Origin: Hominisplanchenecus faecis
GTDB taxonomy: Bacteria; Bacillota; Clostridia; Lachnospirales; Lachnospiraceae
Direction: 5' to 3'
DNA length: 44,937 nt
Assembly: GCF_020687205.1 (NCBI RefSeq)
Contig: NZ_JAJEQE010000023.1
Coordinates: forward strand, 1-44,937
Positions 34,469-42,392 of the stretch are shown here, piece after piece (position 1 is the first letter of the stretch; each line of letters begins with the position of its first letter). Position numbers and translations under genes: made by a program. The notes beneath the pieces were generated by a model. The model was not told the origin of the DNA. It made no database searches and saw nothing but the letters and a program-made list of their open reading frames with translations.

Positions 34469-35182
34469 TTATTCAGGTGCGATTTCAAGTGCCAGTTCCA
34501 TCATATCACGAAAACTCTTTTCACGTTCTGCTGAGTTTGTCGCCTCTCCGGTAACAATGCTGTCCGAGATCGTACAGATCGCAAGAGCCTGTTTTCCGGT
34601 TCTCGCCGCATTCATATACAATGCCGCCGCTTCCATTTCCACGGCCAGTACGCCCATTTTCCGCCAGTTCACATCCAGGTTGGAATCGCTGTAAAATGTA
34701 TCCGAAGAAAGCAGATTTCCGACCATATAATGCAGACCTTCCCTTTTTTCTGCCGCTTCTACTGCTTTTCTCAAAAGTGGAAAAGATGCCGTTGGAGCAA
34801 AGCTTCCCGGAAGCTGATACTGTGCCGCAAAATTCGAATTTGTGCAGGCACCGATGCCAAATACCAGATCCCGCAGATGCAGATCTTCCCTGAGTGCACC
34901 TGCCGTGCCAATCCGGATAATATTTTCCACATCATAACCATTGAACAGCTCATAAGAATAAATGCCCATTGAAGGCATTCCCATGCCGCTCGCCATCACA
35001 GAAACTCTCTTGCCCTTATAAGTTCCCGTATAACCTGACATCTGGCGCACCGAGTTGACCAGAACTGCATCTTCCAGATAATGTTCCGCTATAAATCTCG
35101 CCCGCAGCGGATCACCCGGCATCAGTACTGTTTTTGCAAAATCACCCTTTTTTGCCTCTATATGAGGTGTCGGAATATTCAT
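34469..35182 (-). CDS. deoD: Purine-nucleoside phosphorylase, DeoD type
   Basis: A 237-residue hexameric phosphorylase releasing purine bases and (deoxy)ribose 1-phosphate. Motifs: MPGDPLRARFIAE (phosphate site), GMGMPSMGIYSYEL, IRIGTAGA, VEMEAAALY (nucleoside site) and the catalytic Asp in TISDSIVTGE. First gene of the four-gene operon. A 6-bp leader hairpin and a good sigma-A promoter precede it. Confidence 0.96.
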   Translation of the reverse strand: MNIPTPHIEAKKGDFAKTVLMPGDPLRARFIAEHYLEDAVLVNSVRQMSGYTGTYKGKRVSVMASGMGMPSMGIYSYELFNGYDVENIIRIGTAGALREDLHLRDLVFGIGACTNSNFAAQYQLPGSFAPTASFPLLRKAVEAAEKREGLHYMVGNLLSSDTFYSDSNLDVNWRKMGVLAVEMEAAALYMNAARTGKQALAICTISDSIVTGEATNSAEREKSFRDMMELALEIAPE

Positions 35183-35197
35183 AAGTCCATCCTTTCC

Positions 35198-35213
35198 GCA
35201 GACACCCGTCTGC
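35198..35213 (-). promoter_or_regulatory. Small leader hairpin before deoD
   Basis: GCAGAC-GGGT-GTCTGC just upstream of the deoD ribosome site (GGAAAGG). No U tract follows, so not a terminator; perhaps mRNA stabilising. Confidence 0.35.
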
Positions 35214-35226
35214 TCCTGTTTTTATT

Positions 35227-35255
35227 ATTTTAGCATTTTTGAATGTCATGGTCAA
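35227..35255 (-). promoter_or_regulatory. Promoter of the deoD operon
   Basis: The minus strand has TTGACC (35255-35250), a 17-nt spacer ending TGC, and TAAAAT (35232-35227): a strong sigma-A site with extended -10. Back to back with the S1-gene promoter. Confidence 0.75.
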
Positions 35256-35274
35256 AAGTTATTTCCCAAGTTGC

Positions 35275-35303
35275 TTTACAAATTCATCGCAAAAAGGTAT
35301 ATT
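35275..35303 (+). promoter_or_regulatory. Promoter of the S1-domain gene
   Basis: TTTACA (35275-35280), a 17-nt spacer, TATATT (35298-35303). The leader of about 80 nt contains a GACC-CGG/CCG-GTC hairpin. Confidence 0.7.
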
Positions 35304-35389
35304 GGAATCATATTTTACAGACCCGGCAGCAAGTCTTCCGGTCTGCATCTTTTTGCCTTAACACCACAAAATCAACAGGAGGTATTACA

Positions 35390-36394
35390 ATGTCAGAAGA
35401 ATTAAAAACATCTGAAGAACTCGCAGCAGAAGCCGAAACTTCGGCTGCTGAAACACCGGGAACCACCGAAACTGCCGCACCGGAAGAACCGGCAGAAACC
35501 ATGGCTGATTACGCTGAAGAACTGGAAGCTTCTTTCAAACAGATCCATGAAGGCGATATCCTCACCGGAACCGTAATCGGTGTTTCCGAATCTGAGATCA
35601 CACTGGATCTGAAATACTACACCGAAGGTATCATCCGTCTGGAAGATTTCACAAGCGATCCTGGATTTAATCTCAAAGAAGATGTTCACATCGGTGATGA
35701 GATCTCCGCAACCGTGATCCGCAGAGATGACGGAGAAGGCCACATTCTGCTCTCCTCCAAAGAAGCGAATGACATTCTCGCATGGGACAAATTCAAAAAA
35801 TACATGGAAGAAGGCACCAACCTGACCGTTAAGGTCGGTGGCATCGTAAAATCCGGTGTGGTTGCATACCTGGACGGCATCCGCGGTTTCATCCCGGCAT
35901 CCAAGCTTTCCCTGAATTATGTAGAAGAAGACGCTCTGAACGACTGGCTCGGCAAAGAACTGGAAGTCCGTGTCATCAATGCTGATGCTGAAAACAAACG
36001 TCTCGTCCTTTCCGCAAGAGAGATCCTGCGTGAGAAAGCAGATGAAGAACGCAAAGCAAAAGTTTCCAACGTTCAGGTCGGACTCGTTACCGAAGGAACC
36101 GTAGAGACTATCAAACCTTACGGTGCATTTATCAACCTTGGAAATGGCCTGTCCGGTCTGCTGCACGTTTCTCAGATCTGCGAAAAACGTATCAAAACAC
36201 CGGCAGCTGTTCTGTCCGAAGGTGATACTGTAAAAGTCAAGATCACTGCGATCAAAGACGGAAAACTGAGTCTGAGCATGAAAGCCCTGAACGATGTAGC
36301 CGCAGAAGAAGTCGAAGAAGAGACTTTCGAACTTCCGGAGACAGAAGCCGCTACCACAAGTCTTGGCTCCCTGTTCAAAAACATTAAGCTTTGA
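35390..36394 (+). CDS. S1 RNA-binding domain protein (ribosomal protein S1-like)
   Basis: A 334-residue protein. After an acidic Glu/Thr/Ala-rich N-terminus (1-45) come three S1 OB-fold repeats: about 48-115 (HEGDILTGTVIGVSESEITLDL), about 130-195 (GTNLTVKVGGIVKSGVVAYLDG, GFIPASKLS) and about 220-290 (GTVETIKPYGAFINLGNGLSGLLHVSQI). It likely binds mRNA and assists translation, like the short S1 homologues of Firmicutes. ATG at 35390 with AGGAGG; upstream in-frame codons cover the promoter and are excluded. A strong terminator follows. Confidence 0.9.
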   Translation: MSEELKTSEELAAEAETSAAETPGTTETAAPEEPAETMADYAEELEASFKQIHEGDILTGTVIGVSESEITLDLKYYTEGIIRLEDFTSDPGFNLKEDVHIGDEISATVIRRDDGEGHILLSSKEANDILAWDKFKKYMEEGTNLTVKVGGIVKSGVVAYLDGIRGFIPASKLSLNYVEEDALNDWLGKELEVRVINADAENKRLVLSAREILREKADEERKAKVSNVQVGLVTEGTVETIKPYGAFINLGNGLSGLLHVSQICEKRIKTPAAVLSEGDTVKVKITAIKDGKLSLSMKALNDVAAEEVEEETFELPETEAATTSLGSLFKNIKL

Positions 36395-36470
36395 TGTTAC
36401 GATGAAAAGATGCATACGAATTGTTCTGTACTTTGTACTCCAACAATTCCGTCATGTATTAGTACATTCC

Positions 36471-36506
36471 AACAAAAAACAGGTCTGTTCAAGACCTGTT
36501 TTTGTT
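36471..36506 (+). terminator. Terminator of the S1-domain gene
   Basis: AAAAACAGGTCT-GTTCA-AGACCTGTTTTT: a near-perfect stem with a U-rich 3' arm, about 75 nt after the stop codon. Confidence 0.92.
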
Positions 36507-36543
36507 ATTTTCACACACTTTTCACAGAGCGTTCATATTCTAT

Positions 36544-36624
36544 TCATACATCATTGTTACTATGTAAACAGTTCAAGAGCGAAAGCTTTTGATACACTTT
36601 ACACAAAGCAATAAATTTTTTCAT
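36544..36624 (-). CDS. Possible 26-residue small protein
   Basis: ATG at 36624 with a full GGAGG 7 nt upstream opens a 26-codon frame (MKKFIALCKVYQKLSLLNCL, then HSNNDV). The ribosome site lies in the 3' arm of the hairpin at 36629-36655. No similarity recognised. It could be a small peptide, the remnant of a lost gene, or chance. Otherwise the stretch 36507-36711 holds no gene. Confidence 0.3.
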   Translation of the reverse strand: MKKFIALCKVYQKLSLLNCLHSNNDV

Positions 36625-36628
36625 AATA

Positions 36629-36655
36629 GCCTCCAATGTACCAGACATTGGGGGC
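36629..36655 (-). promoter_or_regulatory. Hairpin masking the ribosome site of the small ORF
   Basis: On the minus strand CCAATGT-CTGGT-ACATTGG forms a 7-bp stem, extended past one mismatch by GCC/GGC. The GGAGG ribosome site is inside the 3' arm. Confidence 0.4.
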
Positions 36656-36711
36656 ACTCCTCATTTTACGGATATTTTTGTGCCGGATTTCACACACTCT
36701 CCGACACGTTT

Positions 36712-37248
36712 CTATTTTTCAATCCCCATTCTGGATGCCTGACCCTCATCAAACGGATGCTTGATCTTTTTGATCTGCGATACATAGTCTGCCGCAGCGA
36801 TCATCGCCTCGCTTGGTGTATTTCCGGTCAGGATCACTTCCAGCTTGTCCGGTTTCTTTTTCAGAAAGTCAAGTACCAGCTTTTCATCCAGCAGTCCCGC
36901 ACTGATCGTATAGATCGTCTCATCCAGAAAAAGCACATCGAAGTCTTCCTCCACCGCTTTCTTTGTCACCTTCTCAAACTGACTGTTATAGAAAGCAAGA
37001 CGTTCTTTCTTTTCCTGTTCCGTCATCTGAAAGCTGAATTTCTCCTGATCCAGTCCGTTTACGATTGAAACATTCTCTATCTTTTCCAGAATGTTTCGTT
37101 CACTCGTCTTGTTGTTTTTCATAAACTGATAGATCAGTACACGGTAGCCATAACCGGCTGCCCGCACACAGAGTCCCATTCCTGTTGTTGTCTTTCCTTT
37201 TCCGTCCCCGAAATAAATATGGACAAGCCCTGTTCCTTTTCGATTCAT
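36712..37248 (-). CDS. cobO: Cob(I)yrinic acid a,c-diamide adenosyltransferase
   Basis: A 178-residue CobA/CobO/BtuR-type ATP:corrinoid adenosyltransferase. P-loop FGDGKGKTTTGMG at the N-terminus, LIYQFMK, LFLDETIYTI (Walker B-like) and LTGNTPSEAMIAAADYVSQI near the end. It adds the adenosyl group to make coenzyme B12. Slightly short but complete. Preceded by AGGAGG that can be locked in a three-way-junction leader. Downstream of a PTS_EIIC_2-type gene; no other B12 genes are in view. Confidence 0.93.
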   Translation of the reverse strand: MNRKGTGLVHIYFGDGKGKTTTGMGLCVRAAGYGYRVLIYQFMKNNKTSERNILEKIENVSIVNGLDQEKFSFQMTEQEKKERLAFYNSQFEKVTKKAVEEDFDVLFLDETIYTISAGLLDEKLVLDFLKKKPDKLEVILTGNTPSEAMIAAADYVSQIKKIKHPFDEGQASRMGIEK

Positions 37249-37260
37249 AATTTTTTTATA

Positions 37261-37335
37261 CCTCCTGCATATTTGATCAAATCAGATGCATAGGAAATCT
37301 GATACATGATTCTGTCGGAATCACTTTGCAGGAGG
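37261..37335 (-). promoter_or_regulatory. Three-way-junction leader sequestering the cobO ribosome site
   Basis: On the minus strand CCTCCTGCA (37335-37327) is the exact complement of TGCAGGAGG (37269-37261), which contains the cobO ribosome binding site. Between them lie two hairpins: TGATTC-CGACA-GAATCA and ATCAGAT with ATCTGAT (9-nt loop). A single-stranded TTGATCAAATA joins back to the outer stem. The closed form would block cobO translation. It does not resemble the cobalamin riboswitch (no B12 box seen). Ligand or trigger unknown. Confidence 0.6.
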
Positions 37336-37348
37336 CTTAAACTCACTC

Positions 37349-38404
37349 CTACAGTTCCAGTTTCATATCGCCGTCTTTGATCCAGCCTTTTTTTCTCATA
37401 AATTCGGATACTGCCAGTGTGATCACTGCCGGCAGCACAATCTGGAATACCACAATGATGATCATCGTCATGGTACCTCCGATTTCCGGTGCCATCGTCT
37501 GATAGGTCATGATCTGCCCTACAAATCCTGCGGTTCCCATACCGGATCCTGTTGCATTGCTCGTCATTTTGACCAGCATTGTGCTGACCGGTCCCAAAAC
37601 GGCACTGGAAACAATCGCCGGAATCCATATGATTGGTTTTCTTACAATATTCGGCACCTGCAGCATAGATGTTCCAACGCCCTGTGCCAGAAGTCCGGCA
37701 ACTTTATTTTCACGATAGCTTGCCACCGCAAATCCTACCATGTTACAGCAACATCCAATCGTCGCCGCACCGGCTGCAAGTCCGGAAAGATTTAAAATAA
37801 TACCCAGAGCCGCAGAACTGATCGGCAGTGTCAGGATCATTCCCATCAGCACGGAAACCACGATTCCCATGATAAATGGCTGCTGTTCTGTTCCCCAGTT
37901 GATGATTGCACCAAGTCCGGTCATAAATTTGGAGATCGGCGGTCCTACGATCAGACCGACTGCACATCCGGTTACGATCGTCACGATCGGTGTTACCAGA
38001 ATATCTACTTTTGTCTTACCGGAAACCAGATGTCCCAGTTCAATTCCTGCAAATGCCGCTACAAATGCACCGAGCGGTTCTCCAGGTCCTGCCAGAACAA
38101 CGCTTCCGTCAACCAGAAGTGAACCTGCCAGAATCTTACTTGCAAATCCTCCTGTCATGCCGGCCGTTGCCGCAGAAAGCACCACCAGCGGACTTTCCTG
38201 ATAACGGTGTGCCACACCGACACCGATACCCGCACCGGTCATCGCTGCTGCCATCTTTCCCATGATAAAAAGCATGTCTCCAATGTTTCCACCGATCAGG
38301 TTTCCAATCTGTTGGATTATTGTACCAACAATCAGTGTAGAAAACAAGCCCAAAGCCATGCCGCTCAAACCATCAATAAAAATGTGGTTCAGTAATTTTT
38401 TCAT
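37349..38404 (-). CDS. PTS_EIIC_2-type membrane transporter
   Basis: A 351-residue polytopic protein with about nine to ten membrane segments, matching the PTS_EIIC_2 (PF13303) family: IDGLSGMALGLFSTLIVGTIIQQ at the start, repeated Gly/Ala-rich helices, GPGEPLGAFVAAF and NIVRKPIIWIPAIV. These are annotated as sugar-PTS IIC components, but no IIA/IIB partner is present and the substrate is unknown. ATG at 38404 with AGGAGG. cobO follows 100 nt downstream in the same direction. Confidence 0.85.
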   Translation of the reverse strand: MKKLLNHIFIDGLSGMALGLFSTLIVGTIIQQIGNLIGGNIGDMLFIMGKMAAAMTGAGIGVGVAHRYQESPLVVLSAATAGMTGGFASKILAGSLLVDGSVVLAGPGEPLGAFVAAFAGIELGHLVSGKTKVDILVTPIVTIVTGCAVGLIVGPPISKFMTGLGAIINWGTEQQPFIMGIVVSVLMGMILTLPISSAALGIILNLSGLAAGAATIGCCCNMVGFAVASYRENKVAGLLAQGVGTSMLQVPNIVRKPIIWIPAIVSSAVLGPVSTMLVKMTSNATGSGMGTAGFVGQIMTYQTMAPEIGGTMTMIIIVVFQIVLPAVITLAVSEFMRKKGWIKDGDMKLEL

Positions 38405-38578
38405 GCCTTTCTTTCCTCCTCGATAAAGTTTTCCCGGTCAGACTGCCTGTATGCACTTCCCGGAGTGAGTTTACACCTTTATATTGATTCTTCAACAATG
38501 TCATTTCAGGTGTCTTGTCACCTTGAGAATGTAGCATATTTTCCAGCATTTATCAAGAATATTTTTCTGTCTGAACTC

Positions 38579-38607
38579 TTTACAGAACGGAAAGTTTATT
38601 GTATGAT
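38579..38607 (+). promoter_or_regulatory. Promoter of the beta-lactamase-fold gene
   Basis: TTTACA, a 17-nt spacer and TATGAT with TG one base upstream (extended -10), 81 nt before the ATG. The rest of 38405-38578 shows nothing recognisable. Confidence 0.6.
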
Positions 38608-38687
38608 TCAGAATGATGTCAGAGCATTGGCAGACATTGTCTTGTATCTTGATCCATCAAACTGTTTTTCAGGAGAAAGGATGTAGC

Positions 38688-39845
38688 ATGACCTCTAAGA
38701 AACTGAAAAAAACTTTTACTGCTGCCTTTTTGTCCGGCAGTATTCTTTTACAGAATTTTCCTGCTTTGGCAGCTGCTTCTGATACAACAGACTGGCTGAA
38801 GGAATCGCCGTTCCGACAGGATATAACAACTGAAAAAAGTACTCAGACAGAATCCGTTCCGTCCGAAACCGAAACGGTATCCCCTGAAACATTAAGCACT
38901 TTTCAGACCGAAGCGGAAACGGAAATCCCGGAAGAAAGCAAGTCTTCCAATAACACAGCTTCTTTTCTTATGGCTGATAATTCCGATACCTTTTCACAGA
39001 TTCTGCAGGAAGCCACTCTTACACCTTCCTATACTTTTGATTCTCTGAATCAGGATTTTTCCTGGAAAGAGCTGAAAACAGAGCTTACCAGACGCATCAA
39101 CAGCTATTCTTCCAAGTGGTCTGTTTATCTGAAAGACCTGACCACCGGAAATGTGATAAGCATCAACGAACGTGCCCAGGAGTCCGCAAGCCTGATCAAA
39201 CTTTATGTGATGGGAGCCGTAATGCAGGAAATCCAGAACGGCAATCTGGAAATGAATGACACGACCAAACATCTTCTCGATGAAATGATCACAGTCAGCG
39301 ATAATTCTGCCACAAATGAGCTGGTCCGTTATCTGAACAAAGATCACGACCACAAGAAAGGCATGAAGAAAGTAAATGCTTTCATAAAAGCACAGGGATT
39401 TGAATATACGCACGAATACAACGGTCTGGAGGACACCAGTCTGTGGTACGACACTGATACCAAAAACACAACTTCCGCCAAAGACTGCGGCCGCCTTCTG
39501 GAACGTATTTACCGCGGAGAATTTGTCTCTCATCTCGCTTCCCGCCAGATGGAAGAACTTCTGTTAAATCAGCAGGTTACCTACAAAATCCCATCCACGA
39601 TCCCGTCGGAATCGCGTGTTGCAAACAAAACCGGTGAGACTTCCGACTGCGAAAACGATGCAGCGATCGTCTACACACCAAAAGGCGATTATATTTTATG
39701 TATCATGTCCTGCGAGGTTTCCAGCAAAAATTCTGCCGTAGATTCTCTTCAGGAAATGTCCTCCCTGATCTACAGCTACTTTATGAACCGTGACACCTCA
39801 AAAGTCAGCCGCCAGGTGGAGGCTACTGCGAAAGAAACCAATTAG
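38688..39845 (+). CDS. Secreted class A beta-lactamase-fold serine hydrolase
   Basis: A 385-residue exported protein. Signal peptide (about 1-28), a Thr/Ser/Glu-rich linker (about 38-105), and a class A beta-lactamase/penicillin-interacting fold. Motifs: S-x-x-K in QESASLIKLYVMG, SDN in VSDNSATNEL and KTG in ANKTGETSD. The omega-loop signature ExxLN with the deacylating Glu is not evident (the corresponding stretch reads NGLEDTSLWYDT), so a DD-peptidase-like or wall-binding role is at least as likely as antibiotic hydrolysis. ATG at 38688 with AGGAGAAAGG upstream. Confidence 0.85.
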   Translation: MTSKKLKKTFTAAFLSGSILLQNFPALAAASDTTDWLKESPFRQDITTEKSTQTESVPSETETVSPETLSTFQTEAETEIPEESKSSNNTASFLMADNSDTFSQILQEATLTPSYTFDSLNQDFSWKELKTELTRRINSYSSKWSVYLKDLTTGNVISINERAQESASLIKLYVMGAVMQEIQNGNLEMNDTTKHLLDEMITVSDNSATNELVRYLNKDHDHKKGMKKVNAFIKAQGFEYTHEYNGLEDTSLWYDTDTKNTTSAKDCGRLLERIYRGEFVSHLASRQMEELLLNQQVTYKIPSTIPSESRVANKTGETSDCENDAAIVYTPKGDYILCIMSCEVSSKNSAVDSLQEMSSLIYSYFMNRDTSKVSRQVEATAKETN

Positions 39846-39886
39846 ATTTAATATACGAAAACCCTCTGATTGCTTCATAACTTTCC

Positions 39887-39915
39887 TTTACTTTCATTTT
39901 AAAATCCGCTATACT
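39887..39915 (+). promoter_or_regulatory. Promoter of the 88-residue gene
   Basis: TTTACT, 17-nt spacer, TATACT; about 55 nt upstream of the start codon. Confidence 0.6.
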
Positions 39916-39970
39916 TGAAATCGATTACTTCTGCCCTTTATGGCAGCTTTTATATGGAGGTAGAAATGTT

Positions 39971-40237
39971 ATGTTCCGTTTATGGGGGAAAATTTTTAAA
40001 GACAACCATATGCTTCGAGATACCGTCATAGAAGATGACCGAAATGACACACGCACACACAAAATCTTTGATTCTTTAGATCAGATCTGCTACGACTTTG
40101 ATCTCGGCAAACCGATCTGGCTCGATTCCAATATTCAGGAATTCAAACGCCACAGCAAAACTCGTTTTTACCAGGATAGTTTTATAGAAGAAATCCCCTT
40201 CGACTACCTTGAACTTCAGGTAATCGAAGAGGATTGA
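39971..40237 (+). CDS. Small protein of unknown function
   Basis: An 88-residue acidic soluble protein with no family recognised. Features: MFRLWGKIFKDNHML start, RNDTRTHKIFDSLDQICYDF, and PIWLDSNIQEFKRHSKTRF. It has its own promoter, a GGAGG ribosome site and a terminator, so it is a genuine monocistronic gene. Confidence 0.75.
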   Translation: MFRLWGKIFKDNHMLRDTVIEDDRNDTRTHKIFDSLDQICYDFDLGKPIWLDSNIQEFKRHSKTRFYQDSFIEEIPFDYLELQVIEED

Positions 40238-40257
40238 CAACTGTTTCAGCTATGTGC

Positions 40258-40298
40258 ATCCTGTGATATCGAACTGTTTGGTATCACAGGATTTTTTT
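40258..40298 (+). terminator. Terminator of the 88-residue gene
   Basis: ATCCTGTGATA / TATCACAGGAT stem followed by TTTTTTT. The 3' arm lies inside the last codons of the convergent dehydrogenase gene. Confidence 0.9.
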
Positions 40299-41213
40299 GA
40301 TATTTTCATAGACTCCGTCCAGCAGTCTTTCACGAGTCTCTTTCGGTGCCCAGGCAATATGAGGCGTAATGATCAGCTTGCCGCTGTCCTGGATCTGCCT
40401 TAATGGATTGTCCTCCCTCATCGGCTCTCCGTCCAGCACATCCAGAGCCGCTGCCGCAATCTTATTTTCCTGCAAAGCCCACGTAAGTGCTTCCTGATCC
40501 ACGATCGCTCCGCGTGCCACATTGATAAAAATTGCGGACTTCTTCATCTTCTCAAAAGCCGCTCTGTCAAAAAGTTTTCTTGTGGCCGGGTTCAGCGGTG
40601 CATGCACCGATATCAGATCCGAACGTTTCAGCAGTTCTTCAAAACTTACGCTCTCATACGGCTGATCCGTATTTTTCCCGGATGTTGAATAATAAATAAC
40701 GTTGCAGCCAAATTCCTGTGCATGGGATGCCACACGTTTTCCGATCGCTCCCATGCCGACAATACCCCAGGTCTTTCCGTCAAGCTCTGAAAATTTCTGC
40801 TCAAAATGAGAAAACTGAACGGAGGTACAATACGCACCTGATTTTACATAGTGATCATAATAGGCCAGTTTATGCAGAACATAGAACATCAGTGCAAATG
40901 TATGCTGTGCCACTGCTTCCGTAGAATAGCCGGCTACATTCGCTGACAGGATGCCGTGGCTGTCTGTATATGCCCGGTCAATATTGTCCATTCCCGTAGC
41001 CGTTACGGCTACCAGTTTCAGATGCGAAGCACCTGCCAGCGTTTTTTCATTCATCGGAATTTTGTTGATTACAACAACATCTGCATCTTTTACCCGCTCC
41101 GGCACCACTTCCACCGGTGTGTCTCTGTATTTTGTTACATGTCCCAGTTCGTCAAATCTGTCCAGATTTATGTCATCACCAAGCGATATGGTCTCCAGAA
41201 ATACAATCTCCAT
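40284..41213 (-). CDS. D-2-hydroxyacid dehydrogenase (NAD-dependent)
   Basis: A 309-residue D-isomer-specific dehydrogenase. Rossmann motif GIVGMGAIGKRVA, substrate Arg in INVARGAIVD, catalytic Glu in DVLDGEPM and His in ITPHIAWA. Reduces a 2-keto acid (glycerate, lactate or similar). The exact substrate cannot be read from the sequence, though the fold resembles glycerate/hydroxypyruvate reductases. ATG with AGAGGAAAC upstream. Confidence 0.93.
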   Translation of the reverse strand: MEIVFLETISLGDDINLDRFDELGHVTKYRDTPVEVVPERVKDADVVVINKIPMNEKTLAGASHLKLVAVTATGMDNIDRAYTDSHGILSANVAGYSTEAVAQHTFALMFYVLHKLAYYDHYVKSGAYCTSVQFSHFEQKFSELDGKTWGIVGMGAIGKRVASHAQEFGCNVIYYSTSGKNTDQPYESVSFEELLKRSDLISVHAPLNPATRKLFDRAAFEKMKKSAIFINVARGAIVDQEALTWALQENKIAAAALDVLDGEPMREDNPLRQIQDSGKLIITPHIAWAPKETRERLLDGVYENIKKIL

Positions 41214-41265
41214 AGCAGTTTCCTCTCTTTCGTAATGCTAGTCTGCAGGGGAAATCCCTGCTCCA

Positions 41266-42192
41266 TTATGACAATAACTCTTTCAGAACTTCCCGTATCA
41301 CACGTTCCTGCTCATCCGAATCCATCTGCCGCAGAATCTTCGCCGTCTGCTCTTTAGGTGTATCCGCCGCAGCTGCTGTCTCACGGATACCCTCCCGGAT
41401 TTTTCCGAGATTCTCCTTCAGCTCCTGCTTGTCTCTGATACCATCCTTGCTGTTCTTTACGCTCTTCTTTTTCCGTCCCGGCATGGAAACCATTTTTCCG
41501 AAATGTCCGGATACGTCTTCCGACTCAGCAGAAACTGCCACTTCTTCTGACGATGCATCGCATTTTGCCATTTCCACCTGATTTGCCGGTTTTGAAAATT
41601 CCGCCAGTATCGGCTGCACCGGCTCCGGCTGTTTCTGTCTTGCAACAGAAGATTTTGTAGCCTGTACACCAGAAGAAGCATGAAGCACCAGCACATTATC
41701 CAGCTCGTCCTGCAAAGTAATCTCCAATGACTGTTTTGCAAATCCTGTATCCAGAACGCCAAAGACCAGAAGAAAAATTCCCTCCATCAGCAAAGTGCCT
41801 GTCAGATAAGTCTGACGCATGCCGCCAACCGCCTGCGGCTGGCTGATATACCATCCGACCGCTCCCAGTGCCGCACATAATATGGCAGCCATCTGTGCCA
41901 TCCGTTTCCAGGTATGCAAAGATCCTCCAAAAAGACGGTACTCCAGCAGATTTTTGCGTATAAATGCTTCCGTGTTAAAAGCATTGACCGTATTCTGTTT
42001 CATTCTGCATACGTTCTGATAACGCTGGCGAAGCTGTTTCATAAACTTACCTTTCGCCATGCCCTGCCTTCTGACATCTCTGAGCAGGTTTCCATACATC
42101 GAACGAAGTACCACCTGGCTGATCACTCCCCAGGCACAGATCAATGCCATTGTGTAGAACAATATTGTCTGCTGACTTAAAAACTGTAACAT
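41266..42192 (-). CDS. Membrane protein of unknown function
   Basis: A 308-residue protein, family not recognised. A membrane segment at about 8-28, a basic cytosolic stretch (about 40-85), two more segments (about 98-115 and 128-147), and a charged C-terminal half with low-complexity Ser/Glu/Lys content ending in a helical tail (VIREVLKELLS). Ribosome site AAGGGGGA. A terminator hairpin of the upstream mtnN gene precedes it, so it is probably transcribed separately from mtnN. Confidence 0.75.
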   Translation of the reverse strand: MLQFLSQQTILFYTMALICAWGVISQVVLRSMYGNLLRDVRRQGMAKGKFMKQLRQRYQNVCRMKQNTVNAFNTEAFIRKNLLEYRLFGGSLHTWKRMAQMAAILCAALGAVGWYISQPQAVGGMRQTYLTGTLLMEGIFLLVFGVLDTGFAKQSLEITLQDELDNVLVLHASSGVQATKSSVARQKQPEPVQPILAEFSKPANQVEMAKCDASSEEVAVSAESEDVSGHFGKMVSMPGRKKKSVKNSKDGIRDKQELKENLGKIREGIRETAAAADTPKEQTAKILRQMDSDEQERVIREVLKELLS

Positions 42193-42301
42193 GGATAATC
42201 CCCCTTCTGATCCTGCTTGTTTTCATTTCACGTTTCGCTGCTGCAGCAGTCACATTCTCCGGATGAATGTTGCAGGCACATTATAGCCTCAGAATTTGCA
42301 T

Positions 42302-42333
42302 TTGAAAAGCAGAATCGTTCGACAATTTCTGCT
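42302..42333 (-). terminator. Terminator of mtnN
   Basis: AGCAGAA-ATTGTCGAACGA-TTCTGCT followed by TTTCAAA on the minus strand, about 60 nt past the mtnN stop. Stem of 7 bp, short U tract. Confidence 0.6.
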
Positions 42334-42392
42334 CTTATGGCTCGAAAATCGGGGGATTTTTTTATGAAGTTCTTCAGTTTTCGTTCTTTTTT

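Noticed and set aside
37249-37348. Cobalamin riboswitch before cobO
   Set aside because: The spacer is only 100 nt and has no B12-box-like sequence; a different fold is proposed instead.
38405-38480. Riboswitch before the PTS_EIIC_2 gene (repeated CCGGGA boxes)
   Set aside because: The two boxes can pair over only 4 bp and no second stem of note is present.
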